Shown in pieces: positions 27,456 to 37,849 of a stretch of DNA of 64,000 nt. Numbering within the stretch: the stretch's first letter is position 1; every line of letters starts with the position of its first letter. This stretch comes from Enterobacter chuandaensis. Its GTDB lineage: Bacteria; Pseudomonadota; Gammaproteobacteria; Enterobacterales; Enterobacteriaceae. Made by a program: the position numbers and the translations under genes. The notes under the pieces were generated by a model. The model ran no database searches. It was not told where the DNA came from and saw only the letters and a program-made list of their open reading frames with translations. The DNA is taken from NCBI RefSeq assembly GCF_003594915.1, contig NZ_QZCS01000009.1:1-64000 (forward strand). The letters are read 5' to 3'.

Positions 27456-27493
27456 CCCCTCACCCTGACCCTCTCCCCATAAGGGAGAGGGGA
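27456..27493. repeat. CT/GA-rich palindrome between yghB and yqhC
   Basis: CCCTCTCCC and GGGAGAGGG flank a CATAA loop, preceded by CCCTCACCCTGA. Same family as 20242-20286. It lies between convergent stops and can serve both genes. Confidence 0.8.
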
Positions 27494-27499
27494 AAAAGC

Positions 27500-28399
27500 C
27501 TACGCTCCCTGCATCGTTCGGATGCGCGACGCATCTTCTCCCGGCGTAACGCCGAAATAGCGCTTAAACTCCCGACTGAACTGCGAGGCACTTTCGTACC
27601 CCACCCGCATTGCCGCCGCGCTGGCCTTCATGCCGTCGTGGATCATCAGCATCCGCGCCTTATGCAACCGGTAGGTTTTGAGGTACTGCAGCGGCGAGGT
27701 GCTGGTCACCGATTTAAAGTTATGGTGAAACGCCGAGACGCTCATGTTCGCTTCCGCCGCCAGCTGGTCGACGCTGAGGTTTTCCGTGTACTGACTTTCG
27801 ATACGCTTAAGCACGCGGCTTATCAGGCTGAAGTGGGTCTGTCGACTGACCAGCGCCAGTAGTGCCCCGCCACCCGGCCCCAGCAGCACGTGATAGAGAA
27901 TTTCGCGGATGATTTGCTTACCCAGAATACGCGCGTCCAGCGGCCTCTCCATCACATCCAGCAGGCGCTCTATCGCGCAGAGGATCTCTTCCGACAGCGT
28001 TGCCGAGTTAATCCCGCTTGAGGCCATCGACGGCTGAAAAAGCTCGTCTTCGCCAATCTCCATCAGCAGCTCCTGCAGCTGAAGAATATCGACGTTGACG
28101 CGAATACCGGCCAGCGGAACCGCCTCTGTCGCGAAGGTTTCACATTCGAAGGGTAAAGGTACTGTCAGGAGCAGGTATTCATTGGTGTCGTAGCGGAATA
28201 CACGCTCGTTGATATAGCCAATTTTATGGCCCGAAAAGAGAAAAACGATGCCCGGCTGGTACATCACCGGCGTACGCGTCCCGGGCTGCGTGCCATAGAG
28301 CAGGCGAATGTCTGGCAGCAGATTGCTGACGCCATTTTCTTTATCCATCAGTCGTTTAATCTGCGCCGTGAGCTGACGGCAGATTGCTTCGCGGTTCAT
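27500..28399 (-). CDS. yqhC: YqhC, AraC-family activator of yqhD-dkgA
   Basis: Aldehyde-responsive activator of the divergent yqhD-dkgA genes in E. coli. It has 299 residues. The N-terminal AraC_N domain ([27 protein letters not shown]) is followed by two helix-turn-helix motifs ([22 protein letters not shown] and [23 protein letters not shown]). It lies back to back with yqhD over 195 bp, where its binding site must be; I do not pick out a clear repeat there. Confidence 0.96.
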   Translation of the reverse strand: MNREAICRQLTAQIKRLMDKENGVSNLLPDIRLLYGTQPGTRTPVMYQPGIVFLFSGHKIGYINERVFRYDTNEYLLLTVPLPFECETFATEAVPLAGIRVNVDILQLQELLMEIGEDELFQPSMASSGINSATLSEEILCAIERLLDVMERPLDARILGKQIIREILYHVLLGPGGGALLALVSRQTHFSLISRVLKRIESQYTENLSVDQLAAEANMSVSAFHHNFKSVTSTSPLQYLKTYRLHKARMLMIHDGMKASAAAMRVGYESASQFSREFKRYFGVTPGEDASRIRTMQGA

Positions 28400-28594
28400 T
28401 TAGCGTTACTCCGGGTACGGTTTCCGACGTTGACAGTGTGCGTGCTTTTCCGCGCTTTCTCCAGCGCTCTGTAGAAATGGGCAAGACATCGGCAGGAATG
28501 TGCATTGAGAGGATAGCGCCGGGCGGCCACAATGAGCAGCATCAGGTAGCCACCCGCGCCACCACGGTTTTTCACCCACTAAAGGGAACGAGCA

Positions 28595-29758
28595 ATGAAC
28601 AACTTTAATCTTCACACCCCAACCCGCATTCTGTTTGGTAAAGACGCCATCGCCGACCTGCGCGCGCAGATCCCTGCGGACGCCCGCGTGCTGATCACCT
28701 ACGGCGGCGGCAGCGTGAAAAAAACCGGCGTGCTGGATCAGGTTTACAGCGCCCTGGACGGTCTGGACGTGCGTGAGTTCGGCGGCATCGAGCCAAACCC
28801 CTCTTATGAAACGCTGATGAACGCGGTGAAAATCGCCCGAGAAGAGAACATTACCTTCCTGCTGGCCGTCGGCGGCGGCTCCGTACTGGACGGCACCAAG
28901 TTCATCGCGGCGGCAGCGCACTACGCTGACGGCGTTGACCCGTGGCACATTCTGGAAACCCGCGGCAGCGACATTAAAAGCGCAATCCCGATGGGCTCCG
29001 TGCTGACCCTGCCGGCCACCGGCTCTGAATCCAACAAGGGCGCGGTGATCTCCCGTAAAACCACCGGCGATAAGCAGGCCTTCATGAACGAACACGTTCA
29101 GCCTGTGTTCGCGATCCTGGACCCGGTTTACACCTACACCCTGCCCGCACGTCAGGTGGCGAACGGCGTGGTCGATGCCTTTGTTCATACCGTTGAGCAG
29201 TACGTAACGTATCCGGTCAATGCCAAAATTCAGGATCGCTTCGCGGAAGGCATTCTGCTGACGCTGATTGAGGAAGGTCCGAAAGCGCTGAAAGAGCCGG
29301 AAAACTACGACGTTCGCGCGAACGTCATGTGGGCCGCGACGCAGGCGCTGAACGGTCTGATCGGCGCTGGCGTGCCGCAGGACTGGGCGACCCATATGCT
29401 CGGCCACGAGCTGACGGCGATGCACGGCCTCGATCACGCTCAGACGCTGGCCGTTGTTCTGCCTGCGCTGTGGAACGAAAAACGTGATGCAAAGCGCGCC
29501 AAATTGCTGCAGTACGCCGAGCGCGTGTGGAACATCACCGAGGGTTCTGACGACGCGCGTATTGATGCCGCCATCGAAGCGACCCGTAACTTCTTTGAGA
29601 GCCTGGGCGTACCAACGCGTCTGTCCGGCTACGGCCTGGACGGCAGTTCCATCCCTGCCCTGCTGGCGAAACTCGAAGCGCACGGCATGACCCAGCTGGG
29701 CGAGCACGGGGACATTACGCTGGACGTGAGCCGTCGTATCTACGAAGCGGCACGCTAA
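28595..29758 (+). CDS. yqhD: YqhD, NADPH-dependent aldehyde reductase (Zn)
   Basis: Iron-type alcohol dehydrogenase fold with zinc; reduces many short aldehydes, including products of lipid peroxidation and furans. It has 387 residues, the E. coli length. The NADPH motif GGGSVLDGTKF and metal ligands D194, H198, H267 and H281 are all present. AAAGGGAACGAGCA precedes the ATG. It is followed by dkgA after 105 bp holding a strong hairpin; both are YqhC targets in E. coli. Confidence 0.98.
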   Translation: MNNFNLHTPTRILFGKDAIADLRAQIPADARVLITYGGGSVKKTGVLDQVYSALDGLDVREFGGIEPNPSYETLMNAVKIAREENITFLLAVGGGSVLDGTKFIAAAAHYADGVDPWHILETRGSDIKSAIPMGSVLTLPATGSESNKGAVISRKTTGDKQAFMNEHVQPVFAILDPVYTYTLPARQVANGVVDAFVHTVEQYVTYPVNAKIQDRFAEGILLTLIEEGPKALKEPENYDVRANVMWAATQALNGLIGAGVPQDWATHMLGHELTAMHGLDHAQTLAVVLPALWNEKRDAKRAKLLQYAERVWNITEGSDDARIDAAIEATRNFFESLGVPTRLSGYGLDGSSIPALLAKLEAHGMTQLGEHGDITLDVSRRIYEAAR

Positions 29759-29817
29759 GCGTTTTTGCCCTCCCGACTTTCGTTTTTTGACATTTCGTCC
29801 AGACTTAATGCACACCC

Positions 29818-29844
29818 CATCGCCGGAGTCCCCCTCCGGCGATG
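29818..29844 (+). repeat. 10-bp perfect hairpin between yqhD and dkgA
   Basis: CATCGCCGGA and TCCGGCGATG pair perfectly with a 7-base loop. There is no T run, so it is probably an mRNA processing or stability element that sets yqhD and dkgA levels separately. Confidence 0.75.
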
Positions 29845-29863
29845 CGCACCTGAAGGAGGAAAA

Positions 29864-30691
29864 ATGGCAAACCAAACCGTAATCAAGCTGCAGGACGGCA
29901 ACGTGATGCCCCAACTGGGGCTAGGTGTATGGAAAGCCGGTAACGACGAGGTCGTCTCCGCCATTCATAAAGCCCTGGAAGTCGGCTATCGGTCGATTGA
30001 TACCGCCGCCGCGTACAAAAACGAGGACGGCGTGGGGACCGCACTGGCCAGCGCCGGCGTCCCCCGCGATGAACTGTTCATCACCACTAAACTGTGGAAC
30101 GACGATCAAAAGCGCCCCCGCGAAGCGTTGCAGGAGAGCCTGGAGAAACTCCAGCTCGATTTCGTCGATCTGTACCTGATGCACTGGCCGGTTCCGGCTA
30201 TCGATCACTATGTTGACGCCTGGAAAGGGATGATTGACCTGCAGAAAGAGGGGCTGGTGAAAAGCATCGGCGTCTGTAACTTCCAGGTGCATCACCTGCA
30301 GCGTCTGATTGACGAAACGGGCGTCGCACCGGTGATTAACCAGATCGAGCTGCACCCGCTGATGCAGCAGCGCCAGCTTCACGCCTGGAACGCCACCCAC
30401 AAGATCCAGACCGAGTCCTGGAGCCCGCTGGCGCAGGGCGGTGAAGGCGTGTTCGATCAGAAAATCATCCGCGACCTGGCGGATAAATACGGCAAAACCC
30501 CGGCGCAGATCGTCATTCGCTGGCATCTGGACAATGGCCTGGTGGTGATCCCGAAATCGGTCACGCCGTCGCGCATCGCCGAGAACTTCGACGTCTGGGA
30601 TTTCCGTCTGGACAAAGACGAGCTGGGTGAAATTGCGAAGCTGGATAAGGGCAAGCGTTTAGGGCCGGATCCGGACCAGTTTGGCGGTTAG
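29864..30691 (+). CDS. dkgA: DkgA, 2,5-diketo-D-gluconate reductase A / methylglyoxal reductase
   Basis: NADPH aldo-keto reductase (AKR5C) that reduces 2,5-diketo-gluconate and methylglyoxal. It has 275 residues, the E. coli length. The catalytic tetrad D46, Y51, K76 and H107 is present, as is the cofactor-binding VIPKSVTPSRIAEN. The start ATG 29864 has AAGGAGG 4 bases upstream. The stop is followed by a REP pair. Confidence 0.98.
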   Translation: MANQTVIKLQDGNVMPQLGLGVWKAGNDEVVSAIHKALEVGYRSIDTAAAYKNEDGVGTALASAGVPRDELFITTKLWNDDQKRPREALQESLEKLQLDFVDLYLMHWPVPAIDHYVDAWKGMIDLQKEGLVKSIGVCNFQVHHLQRLIDETGVAPVINQIELHPLMQQRQLHAWNATHKIQTESWSPLAQGGEGVFDQKIIRDLADKYGKTPAQIVIRWHLDNGLVVIPKSVTPSRIAENFDVWDFRLDKDELGEIAKLDKGKRLGPDPDQFGG

Positions 30692-30697
30692 TAAAAA

Positions 30698-30769
30698 GCC
30701 GGGTGGCGGCTTCGCCTTACCCGGCCTACCAGTCAGAGCGTAGGCCCGGTAAGCGACGCGCCACCGGGC
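30698..30769. repeat. REP pair (BIME-like) between dkgA and ygiQ
   Basis: Two head-to-head palindromes: 30698-30725 (GCCGGGTGGCGG...TTACCCGGC) and 30744-30769 (GCCCGGTAAGCG...CACCGGGC), separated by CTACCAGTCAGAGCGTAG. These are typical enterobacterial REP units between convergent genes. Confidence 0.92.
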
Positions 30770-30776
30770 AATCGGT

Positions 30777-32951
30777 TTAACCGATCTTACGTTTTACACT
30801 CTTCTTCGGCGCTGTCCCACCATTCGAACGCTGATGCACAATCGGCGTGTGCTTGGTCAGCGCCGGGCGCGTATTGCGGTTCTGGCGACGCGCTTCGCGC
30901 ATCTCATCCAGCGTCGGGGCCGGAACCAGGCAGTCGCGGCGCGAGCCGATCAGGTGTTTTTTACCCATCTCTTCCAGCGCCTGGCGGATCAGCGGCCAGT
31001 TTTTCGGATCATGATAACGCAGCAGCGCCTTATGCAGACGACGCTGTTTATCCCCTTTCGGCACCACCACCTCTTCACTCTTATAGCCAATCTTACTCAG
31101 CGGGTTCTTGCCGGTGTAATACATGGTCGTCGAGTTGGCGAGCGGTGACGGATAGAAGTTCTGCACCTGATCCAGACGGAAGCGACGCTGCTTCAGCCAC
31201 AGCGCCAGGTTCACCATGTCCTCGTCACGCGTGCCCGGGTGCGCAGAGATAAAGTACGGGATCAGATACTGCTCTTTACCCGCCTGCTTCGAATAGGTGT
31301 CGAACAGCTCTTTAAAGCGGTCATAGCTGCCCATGCCCGGCTTCATCATCTTCGACAGCGGGCCTTCTTCGGTGTGCTCCGGCGCAATCTTCAGGTAGCC
31401 GCCGACGTGGTGCGTCGCCAGCTCTTTGATGTAGCGCGGATCTTCCACGGCGATGTCGTAACGCACCCCGGAGGCAATCAGGATCTTCTTGATCCCCTTC
31501 AGGTCGCGCGCGCGGCGGTAGAGGTTGATCGTCGGCTCGTGGTTAGTGTCCATGTGCTCGCAAATGCTCGGGTAGACGCAGGAGAGACGGCGGCAGGTCT
31601 GCTCCGCGCGCGGCGACTTGCAGCGCAGCATATACATGTTCGCGGTTGGGCCACCAAGATCGGAGATCACGCCGGTAAAGCCCGGCACCGAGTCGCGAAT
31701 GGCTTCGATCTCGTTGATGATCGAATCTTCAGAGCGGCTCTGGATAATACGCCCTTCATGCTCGGTAATAGAGCAGAACGAACACCCGCCGAAGCAGCCG
31801 CGCATAATGTTGATCGAGAAGCGGATCATCTCATACGCCGGGATACGGGCGTTGCCGTATGCCGGGTGCGGCACACGCTTGTACGGCAGCGCAAAGACGC
31901 TGTCCATCTCTTCGGTGGAAAGCGGAATGGCTGGCGGGTTGATCCAGATGAAGCGCTCGCCGTGCTTCTGCATCAACGCGCGGGCGCAGCCCGGGTTGGT
32001 TTCATGGTGCAGAATACGGGACGCATGCGCGTAGAGCACTTTATCGGCTTTCACCTTCTCGTAGGACGGGAGCAGCACATAGGTCTTTTCCCACGGCTTC
32101 GGGCGCGGCGGCTGCACAACGATAGCCTTCGCTTCCGCTTTCTTTGGCTCTACCGGTTTGTTATCGGCACACGGCAGATCTTCACCGTACGGGTGCGGGA
32201 TCGGGTCGATTTTGCCCGGCATATCGATGATGCGGGAATCCACCCCGCGCCAGCCCGGCAGCGCCTCTTTCACCATGATCGCGGTGTTGCGCACGTCGCG
32301 GATGCTGCTCACCGGCTCGCCCTGCGACAGACGGTGCGCCACTTCCACCAGCGGACGCTCGCCGTTACCGTAAATAAGCATGTCAGCCTTGGAGTCCACC
32401 AGCACCGAGCGGCGCACGGTATCTGACCAGTAGTCGTAGTGCGCGGTGCGGCGCAGGCTTGCCTCGATTCCGCCCAGGATCACCGGCACGTCTTTCCAGG
32501 CTTCTTTACAGCGCTGGGTATAGACCAGCGTTGCGCGGTCAGGGCGTTTGCCCGCCACGTTATCCGGGGTATAGGCGTCGTCATGGCGCAGCTTACGGTC
32601 GGCGGTATAGCGGTTGATCATCGAGTCCATGTTACCGGCGGTCACGCCAAAGAACAGGTTGGGTTTCCCCAGACGCATAAAATCGTCTTTGCTGTTCCAG
32701 TCGGGCTGGGAGATGATCCCCACGCGGAAGCCCTGCGCTTCGAGCATGCGGCCACAGATGGCCATGCCGAAGCTCGGGTGGTCAACGTAGGCATCGCCCG
32801 TGACCAGAATGATATCGCAGCTGTCCCAGCCCAGTTGGTCCATCTCTTCCCGGGACATCGGCAGGAACGGCGCCGGTCCAAAGCAGGCCGCCCAGTACTG
32901 GGGCCAGGAGAAGAGGTCACGATCCGGCTGGATCAGGGAAATTGCGCTCAT
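30777..32951 (-). CDS. ygiQ: YgiQ, radical SAM protein (UPF0313)
   Basis: A 724-residue radical-SAM protein. An N-terminal B12-binding-like domain ([22 protein letters not shown]) precedes the radical-SAM core with the CX3CX2C cluster motif in GCFGGCSFC, then [13 protein letters not shown] and a C-terminal extension with the conserved [18 protein letters not shown]. The substrate of this very conserved family is unknown. GGAAG precedes the ATG. The gene is bracketed by REP pairs on both sides. Confidence 0.96.
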   Translation of the reverse strand: MSAISLIQPDRDLFSWPQYWAACFGPAPFLPMSREEMDQLGWDSCDIILVTGDAYVDHPSFGMAICGRMLEAQGFRVGIISQPDWNSKDDFMRLGKPNLFFGVTAGNMDSMINRYTADRKLRHDDAYTPDNVAGKRPDRATLVYTQRCKEAWKDVPVILGGIEASLRRTAHYDYWSDTVRRSVLVDSKADMLIYGNGERPLVEVAHRLSQGEPVSSIRDVRNTAIMVKEALPGWRGVDSRIIDMPGKIDPIPHPYGEDLPCADNKPVEPKKAEAKAIVVQPPRPKPWEKTYVLLPSYEKVKADKVLYAHASRILHHETNPGCARALMQKHGERFIWINPPAIPLSTEEMDSVFALPYKRVPHPAYGNARIPAYEMIRFSINIMRGCFGGCSFCSITEHEGRIIQSRSEDSIINEIEAIRDSVPGFTGVISDLGGPTANMYMLRCKSPRAEQTCRRLSCVYPSICEHMDTNHEPTINLYRRARDLKGIKKILIASGVRYDIAVEDPRYIKELATHHVGGYLKIAPEHTEEGPLSKMMKPGMGSYDRFKELFDTYSKQAGKEQYLIPYFISAHPGTRDEDMVNLALWLKQRRFRLDQVQNFYPSPLANSTTMYYTGKNPLSKIGYKSEEVVVPKGDKQRRLHKALLRYHDPKNWPLIRQALEEMGKKHLIGSRRDCLVPAPTLDEMREARRQNRNTRPALTKHTPIVHQRSNGGTAPKKSVKRKIG

Positions 32952-33029
32952 AGTGCTTCCGAAGAAAAAATAGACAAAAGGAGCGGGATTATACGCTGGA
33001 TCAATGTGGGAAATGAAGGGGTATTTATT

Positions 33030-33096
33030 GCCCGGTGGCGCTACGCTAACCGGGCCTACGGCCTGTAGGTCGGGTAAGGCGAAGCCGCCACCCGAC
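33030..33096. repeat. REP pair upstream of ygiQ / downstream of ftsP
   Basis: Palindromes at 33030-33055 (GCCCGGTGGCGC...AACCGGGC) and 33069-33096 (GTCGGGTAAGGCG...GCCACCCGAC), separated by CTACGGCCTGTAG. Same family as the pair at 30.7 kb, so ygiQ is flanked by two BIME-like elements. Confidence 0.92.
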
Positions 33097-33101
33097 TCGT
33101 T

Positions 33102-34514
33102 TTACGGTGCCGGATTCACCAGCATCTGCCCCACGGAGCCCCTGTCCATCATCTCCAGCGTCTGGCTGTGGAACAGGAACGGGAAGTGCGGCCACGAAGG
33201 CTGACCGTAGTAGACGAGCAGTTCAACCTGGCCGTCCACCCAGACGGTATCTTTCCAGCCGCGGTCTTCCGGGAACGGCATCGCGCCGTTAACGTTGCGG
33301 ATTAGGAATGACACCCCTTCAATATGGAACGACTGCGGCATATCTGAACGCACCGTCCAGCGCTCCCAGGTTCCTTGCTGAGCGGTAATATCAATGCGGT
33401 TCACATCCCACAGGGCGCCGTTGATGCCCGGATCGTCGCCCAGGCTGATATCACGGCTGCGCACCGGCGAACCGCTCATGATCTCCTGCGGCAGCAGGCG
33501 CATCGGCAGGCTGTCGGTGACCAGCGGCAGCAGGCCGGTTGGACGCAGGGTTAACACCAGCGTGGAGACCAGAATGCTCGACGGCTCAAAGAACCCGCGA
33601 ATACGGTCAACGATGCTCGCGGCTTCACCACAGGTGACGGAGACTTCATCCCCGTTGGTCATATCCACCAGAATTTCACGGCGCTCTCCCGGTGCCAGCG
33701 CCAGCTGTTTCACGGAGACCGGCGCGGGTAAAAAGCCCTGGTCGCCGGAGATCACGTGCAGCGGACGGCCATCGCTCATCTGCAGCTGATAGCGACGCGA
33801 GTTAGAGGCGTTGAGCAGGCGCAGGCGCACCCAGCCACGGGACACTTCCACGTACGGACTTTGCGCGCCGTTAACCAGCAGGGTATCGCCGACGAAGCCA
33901 CCGCTGCCCGGCTCGCTGTACTCCGGCGTGCCGAAGTTATCCAGACGTTTGTCCTGAATAATGACCGGGAAATCATCCACACCGTAGTGGTTCGGGATCG
34001 GCAGCGATTTACTGATCTCATCTTCCACCAGCCACATGCCGGCCAGACCGTTATAGACCTGCTGCGCCGTACGGTTAGGGGTGTTGGCGTGATACCACAG
34101 GGTTGCCGCGCTCTGGCGGATCGGCAGGACGGGCGCCCAGTCAGCATTGGGGGACATCATTCGCGCCGCGCCGCCAATCAGCGGGCCAGGAACCTGTAAG
34201 CCGCTGATGGTCATGGCGACATTTTCAGCCGTACGGTTGCTGTAAATGAGCTTAACGTCATCGCCGTTCCACACGCGGATGGTCGGCCCGAGGTAGCGCC
34301 CGTTGATGCCCCACACCGGCGCGCGCGTGCCCTGGGTAAATGACCAGTGGCTGCGCTGAAGCGTGAGGAAAAGCGGCTGCCCGCGACGGGATTCGATCAA
34401 CGGCGGAATGGGCAGCGGCTGTTGCTGCCCGGCGGCGCTGGCTGTCAGCGGCATCGCACCCGCACAAAGGGCAATCCCCGAAGCCTGAATAAACTGACGC
34501 CGACTGAGTGACAT
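33102..34514 (-). CDS. ftsP: FtsP (SufI), periplasmic cell-division protein
   Basis: A multicopper-oxidase-like protein without the copper sites; protects the divisome under stress in E. coli. It has 470 residues, the same length. The Tat signal is MSLSRRQFIQASG (twin Arg at residues 5-6), with cleavage near ASAAG. Three cupredoxin domains follow; TGLLPLVTDSLPMRL and EDRGWKDTVWVDG are conserved. The frame opens at 34625, but ATG 34514 restores the Tat motif and has GGAG 5 bases upstream. It is downstream of plsC, as in E. coli. Confidence 0.97.
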   Translation of the reverse strand: MSLSRRQFIQASGIALCAGAMPLTASAAGQQQPLPIPPLIESRRGQPLFLTLQRSHWSFTQGTRAPVWGINGRYLGPTIRVWNGDDVKLIYSNRTAENVAMTISGLQVPGPLIGGAARMMSPNADWAPVLPIRQSAATLWYHANTPNRTAQQVYNGLAGMWLVEDEISKSLPIPNHYGVDDFPVIIQDKRLDNFGTPEYSEPGSGGFVGDTLLVNGAQSPYVEVSRGWVRLRLLNASNSRRYQLQMSDGRPLHVISGDQGFLPAPVSVKQLALAPGERREILVDMTNGDEVSVTCGEAASIVDRIRGFFEPSSILVSTLVLTLRPTGLLPLVTDSLPMRLLPQEIMSGSPVRSRDISLGDDPGINGALWDVNRIDITAQQGTWERWTVRSDMPQSFHIEGVSFLIRNVNGAMPFPEDRGWKDTVWVDGQVELLVYYGQPSWPHFPFLFHSQTLEMMDRGSVGQMLVNPAP

Positions 34515-34572
34515 ATAAGCTCCATCTGAAACGACTAACAACGCGGGAATTCGTTTTCCCTTTAACGCCGGA

Positions 34573-35310
34573 TTAAACCTTACCGGCGGCTTCTCTTTCT
34601 GCGACTTCTTTATCGAGCAGCGCAATATGCTGAGCCATCAGCTCGCGGCAGTGCGCTGCCAGCTCGCGCACCTGGTCTTTACCGTATTTGCTGGTATCGA
34701 CGGGTGGCAGCATTTCGACAATCACCAGACCATTATTCAGGCGGTTAAGATTAATCTTATTAGAAGTATTGGAAACGCACACGGGAATAATTGGAACACC
34801 TGCCGCAATTGCGGCATGAAACGCGCCGGTTTTAAACGGCAGCAGGCCGCGACCGCGGCTGCGCGTCCCTTCCGGGAACATCCAGATGGATATTTTGCGC
34901 TTTTTAAAATGATTCACCACTTCCGCAATGGTGCCGTGCGCTTTTGCACGGTTGTTACGGTCGATCAGCAGGTTACCGGTCAGCCAGTACAGCTGGCCAA
35001 AAAACGGGATCCACAGCAGGCTTTTTTTCCCTACCGTCACGGTTGGCGGCAGAACGATATTGGAGGCCGTCACCATATCGTAGTTGTTCTGATGGTTGGC
35101 GATATAGATGGCGTTGCCGAAATTCTCCGCTCCTTCAGGCAGGCGTTTTTCAACCTTCAGACCAAACAGCGGCGCAAGGCGACCGAACATATGGCCAAAG
35201 GTGGCAACATGCTTCGGATTACGCGGGCTGAACAGGCAGTAAATAGAGCCGAAAATACAGACCAGAATGCAGTAGATAACGGTAAGAATTAGACGAACAA
35301 TATATAGCAT
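34573..35310 (-). CDS. plsC: PlsC, 1-acyl-sn-glycerol-3-phosphate acyltransferase
   Basis: Makes phosphatidic acid from lysophosphatidate at the inner membrane. It has 245 residues, the E. coli length. An N-terminal membrane helix (IVRLILTVIYCILVCIFG) is followed by the HX4D active site NHQNNYD and FPEGTRSRGRG for glycerol-phosphate binding. ATG 35310 gives the E. coli N-terminus MLYIVRLI; the longer frame from 35340 has no support. It lies between parC and ftsP, as in E. coli. Confidence 0.98.
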   Translation of the reverse strand: MLYIVRLILTVIYCILVCIFGSIYCLFSPRNPKHVATFGHMFGRLAPLFGLKVEKRLPEGAENFGNAIYIANHQNNYDMVTASNIVLPPTVTVGKKSLLWIPFFGQLYWLTGNLLIDRNNRAKAHGTIAEVVNHFKKRKISIWMFPEGTRSRGRGLLPFKTGAFHAAIAAGVPIIPVCVSNTSNKINLNRLNNGLVIVEMLPPVDTSKYGKDQVRELAAHCRELMAQHIALLDKEVAEREAAGKV

Positions 35311-35429
35311 AGCGACCTCTGAAGCCCTGACAGCTGACAATTATACTTCACCTGTGGCCAGGTAAGGACTTTATTACGAGCGCGTATTGTTAATCGCAAC
35401 GCACGAATTAACAACGATTTTACGGGAAA

Positions 35430-35463
35430 TTTTATTGAAATACCCCCTCCGGACAGAGGGGGT
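35430..35463 (-). terminator. Terminator of parC
   Basis: On the minus strand ACCCCCTC and GAGGGGGT form an 8-bp stem with a 6-base loop, followed by ATTT and a loose T-rich stretch. Confidence 0.75.
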
Positions 35464-35472
35464 GTTACGACA

Positions 35473-37731
35473 TTACTCTTCGCTGTCACCCGCGCTGCTG
35501 CGCGCAGGCGAATCAATCTCCACGCGGTCGATACGCTGCAGACCGCGCATCAGCGAACCGCGACGACCGCGCTCGCCCACCACTTTCTGCAGCTCTTCCG
35601 GACGCAGTTTGATCTTACGCTTGCCGACGTGAATAGTCAGCGTGCTCTGCGGCGGCAGAAGGAAGAGGTGCGCCAGGCCATCTTCGCCTTTCGCGGCTTC
35701 CGCCGACGGGATGTTGATGATCTTGTTGCCTTTACCTTTCGACAGCTCCGGCAGATCGCTGACCGGGAACATCAGCATACGTCCGGCAGAGGTGATCGCC
35801 AGCAGCATATCGCTTTCATTCTCGATCACCAGCGGCGCCATCACGTGGGCGTTGTCCGGCAGGCTGATCAGCGCCTTACCGGCACGGTTACGCGACACGA
35901 GGTCGTTAAAGGTACAGATAAAGCCGTAACCCGCATCGGAGGCCATCAGCAGCTTCTGGTCGTCGGCTTCCATCAGCATGTGGTCAACCGTTGCGCCCGG
36001 CGGCAGCGTCAGCTTACCGGTGAGCGGTTCGCCCTGGCCGCGCGCGGAAGGCAGCGTAATCGGGTCGATGGCGTAGCTGCGGCCCGTGGAGTCGATAAAC
36101 GCCACCGGCTGGTTGCTCTTGCCTTTCACCGCCGCTTTGAAGCTGTCGCCCGCTTTGTAGCTTAGGCCCGGCGCGTCAATATCGTGGCCTTTGGCGCTGC
36201 GCACCCAGCCGCTCTGCGACAGCACAATCGTCACCGGCTCGGACGGCTGCATGTCGTGCTCGTTCATCGCCTTCGCTTCTTCGCGCTCGTGCAGCGGAGA
36301 ACGACGGTCGTCGCCGAAGGCATCGGCATCCGCCTGCAGCTCTTTCTTCAGCAGGGTGTTCATCTTGCGCTCGGAGGCGAGGATCGCCTGCAGCTGATCG
36401 CGCTCTTTTTCCAGATCGTTCTGCTCGCCGCGGATCTTCATCTCTTCCAGTTTGGCGAGATGGCGCAGCTTCAGTTCGAGGATTGCTTCGGCCTGGGTTT
36501 CGCTGATGCCAAAGCGCGACATTAGCGCGGGCTTCGGCTCATCCTCGGTGCGGATGATCTCGATCACTTCGTCGATATTGAGGAACGCCACCAGCAAACC
36601 TTCGAGGATATGCAGGCGCTTAAGCACTTTCTCCAGACGATGGTTCAGACGACGGCGCACCGTATCCCGGCGGAATGTCAGCCATTCGGAGAGGATCTCC
36701 AGCAGGTTTTTCACCGCCGGGCGACCGTCGAGGCCAATCATATTCAGGTTGATGCGGTAGCTTTTTTCCAGATCGGTGGTGGCGAACAGGTGGTTCATCA
36801 CCTGCTCCATGTCCACGCGGTTGGAGCGCGGCACGATAACCAGACGGGTCGGGTTCTCGTGATCCGATTCGTCGCGCAGGTCGTCCACCATCGGCAGCTT
36901 TTTATTGCGCATCTGGGAGGCAATCTGTTCCAGCACTTTGGCACCGGAAACCTGGTGCGGCAGCGCGGTGATCACCACGGCGCCGTCCTCTTTATTCCAC
37001 ACCGCGCGCATGCGCACGGAGCCGCGACCGTTCTGGTAAATTTTGCGGATTTCCGCGCGCGAGGTGATGATCTCGGCTTCGGTCGGATAGTCTGGCCCCT
37101 GCACGATATCCAGCAGCTCGTCCAGCGAGGTTTTTGGCTGCTCAATCAGGGTGATGGCGGCTTTCGCCACTTCACGCAGGTTGTGCGGCGGAATATCCGT
37201 CGCCATGCCGACCGCGATACCGGTGGTGCCATTCAGCAGGATGTTTGGCAGACGCGCGGGCAGCATCTTCGGCTCCTGCAGCGTACCGTCGAAGTTTGGC
37301 ACCCAGTCAACGGTTCCCTGACCCAGCTCGCCCAGCAGCACTTCGGCGTATTTGGACAGGCGGGATTCGGTATAACGCATCGCCGCGAAGGATTTCGGAT
37401 CGTCCGGCGCACCCCAGTTCCCCTGCCCGTCAACCAGCGGGTAGCGGTAAGAGAACGGCTGGGCCATCAATACCATCGCTTCATAGCAGGCGCTGTCGCC
37501 GTGCGGATGGTATTTACCCAGTACGTCACCCACGGTACGGGCGGATTTCTTGAACTTGGCGGTGGCGTTCAGCCCCAGTTCGGACATCGCATAGACGATG
37601 CGGCGCTGAACGGGCTTCAGGCCATCCCCGATAAACGGCAACGCCCTGTCCATGATGACGTACATGGAGTAGTTCAGGTAGGCGTTTTCCGTGAATTCAT
37701 GTAGCGCGAGGCGCTCTGCCATATCGCTCAT
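35473..37731 (-). CDS. parC: ParC, topoisomerase IV subunit A
   Basis: DNA cleavage and rejoining subunit that decatenates chromosomes with ParE (54.6 kb). It has 752 residues (E. coli 752). The winged-helix catalytic region has Y120 in FAAMRYTES. The quinolone-resistance region reads [14 protein letters not shown] with S80 and E84, the wild-type residues, so no target mutation is visible here. The C-terminal beta-pinwheel begins near 500; the tail [12 protein letters not shown] is normal. Confidence 0.98.
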   Translation of the reverse strand: MSDMAERLALHEFTENAYLNYSMYVIMDRALPFIGDGLKPVQRRIVYAMSELGLNATAKFKKSARTVGDVLGKYHPHGDSACYEAMVLMAQPFSYRYPLVDGQGNWGAPDDPKSFAAMRYTESRLSKYAEVLLGELGQGTVDWVPNFDGTLQEPKMLPARLPNILLNGTTGIAVGMATDIPPHNLREVAKAAITLIEQPKTSLDELLDIVQGPDYPTEAEIITSRAEIRKIYQNGRGSVRMRAVWNKEDGAVVITALPHQVSGAKVLEQIASQMRNKKLPMVDDLRDESDHENPTRLVIVPRSNRVDMEQVMNHLFATTDLEKSYRINLNMIGLDGRPAVKNLLEILSEWLTFRRDTVRRRLNHRLEKVLKRLHILEGLLVAFLNIDEVIEIIRTEDEPKPALMSRFGISETQAEAILELKLRHLAKLEEMKIRGEQNDLEKERDQLQAILASERKMNTLLKKELQADADAFGDDRRSPLHEREEAKAMNEHDMQPSEPVTIVLSQSGWVRSAKGHDIDAPGLSYKAGDSFKAAVKGKSNQPVAFIDSTGRSYAIDPITLPSARGQGEPLTGKLTLPPGATVDHMLMEADDQKLLMASDAGYGFICTFNDLVSRNRAGKALISLPDNAHVMAPLVIENESDMLLAITSAGRMLMFPVSDLPELSKGKGNKIINIPSAEAAKGEDGLAHLFLLPPQSTLTIHVGKRKIKLRPEELQKVVGERGRRGSLMRGLQRIDRVEIDSPARSSAGDSEE

Positions 37732-37814
37732 TACGTGTGATTCCTCAACTCAGAAACCGAAGGGTTTCAGGCAATATTGCCGCAGATACTACCTCATCTG
37801 ACGAATTGAGTCAC

Positions 37815-37846
37815 AAAGAAAAAGGGCCGCGTATGCGGCCCTTTTC
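37815..37846. terminator. Terminator of ygiW
   Basis: AAAAGGGCCGC and GCGGCCCTTTT form a perfect 11-bp stem with loop GTAT, with A and T runs on the two sides. It follows ygiW on the minus strand and lies upstream of parC. Confidence 0.88.
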
Positions 37847-37849
37847 GGG

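Noticed and set aside
28406..29914. 502-codon minus-strand frame opposite yqhD
   Set aside because: It is the antisense shadow of the strongly conserved yqhD; no start signal, no recognisable protein.
30698..30769. CRISPR or attachment site
   Set aside because: Two inverted palindromes of the standard REP sequence with no spacers.
36610..37704. 364-codon plus-strand frame opposite parC
   Set aside because: Antisense shadow caused by GC-rich codon bias of parC. The same applies to long frames opposite ygiQ (31239-32426), pgaB (10704-11690) and the siderophore permeases (50154-51371).
35473..37731. Quinolone-resistance mutation in parC
   Set aside because: S80 and E84 are the susceptible residues, so no known parC resistance substitution is seen.
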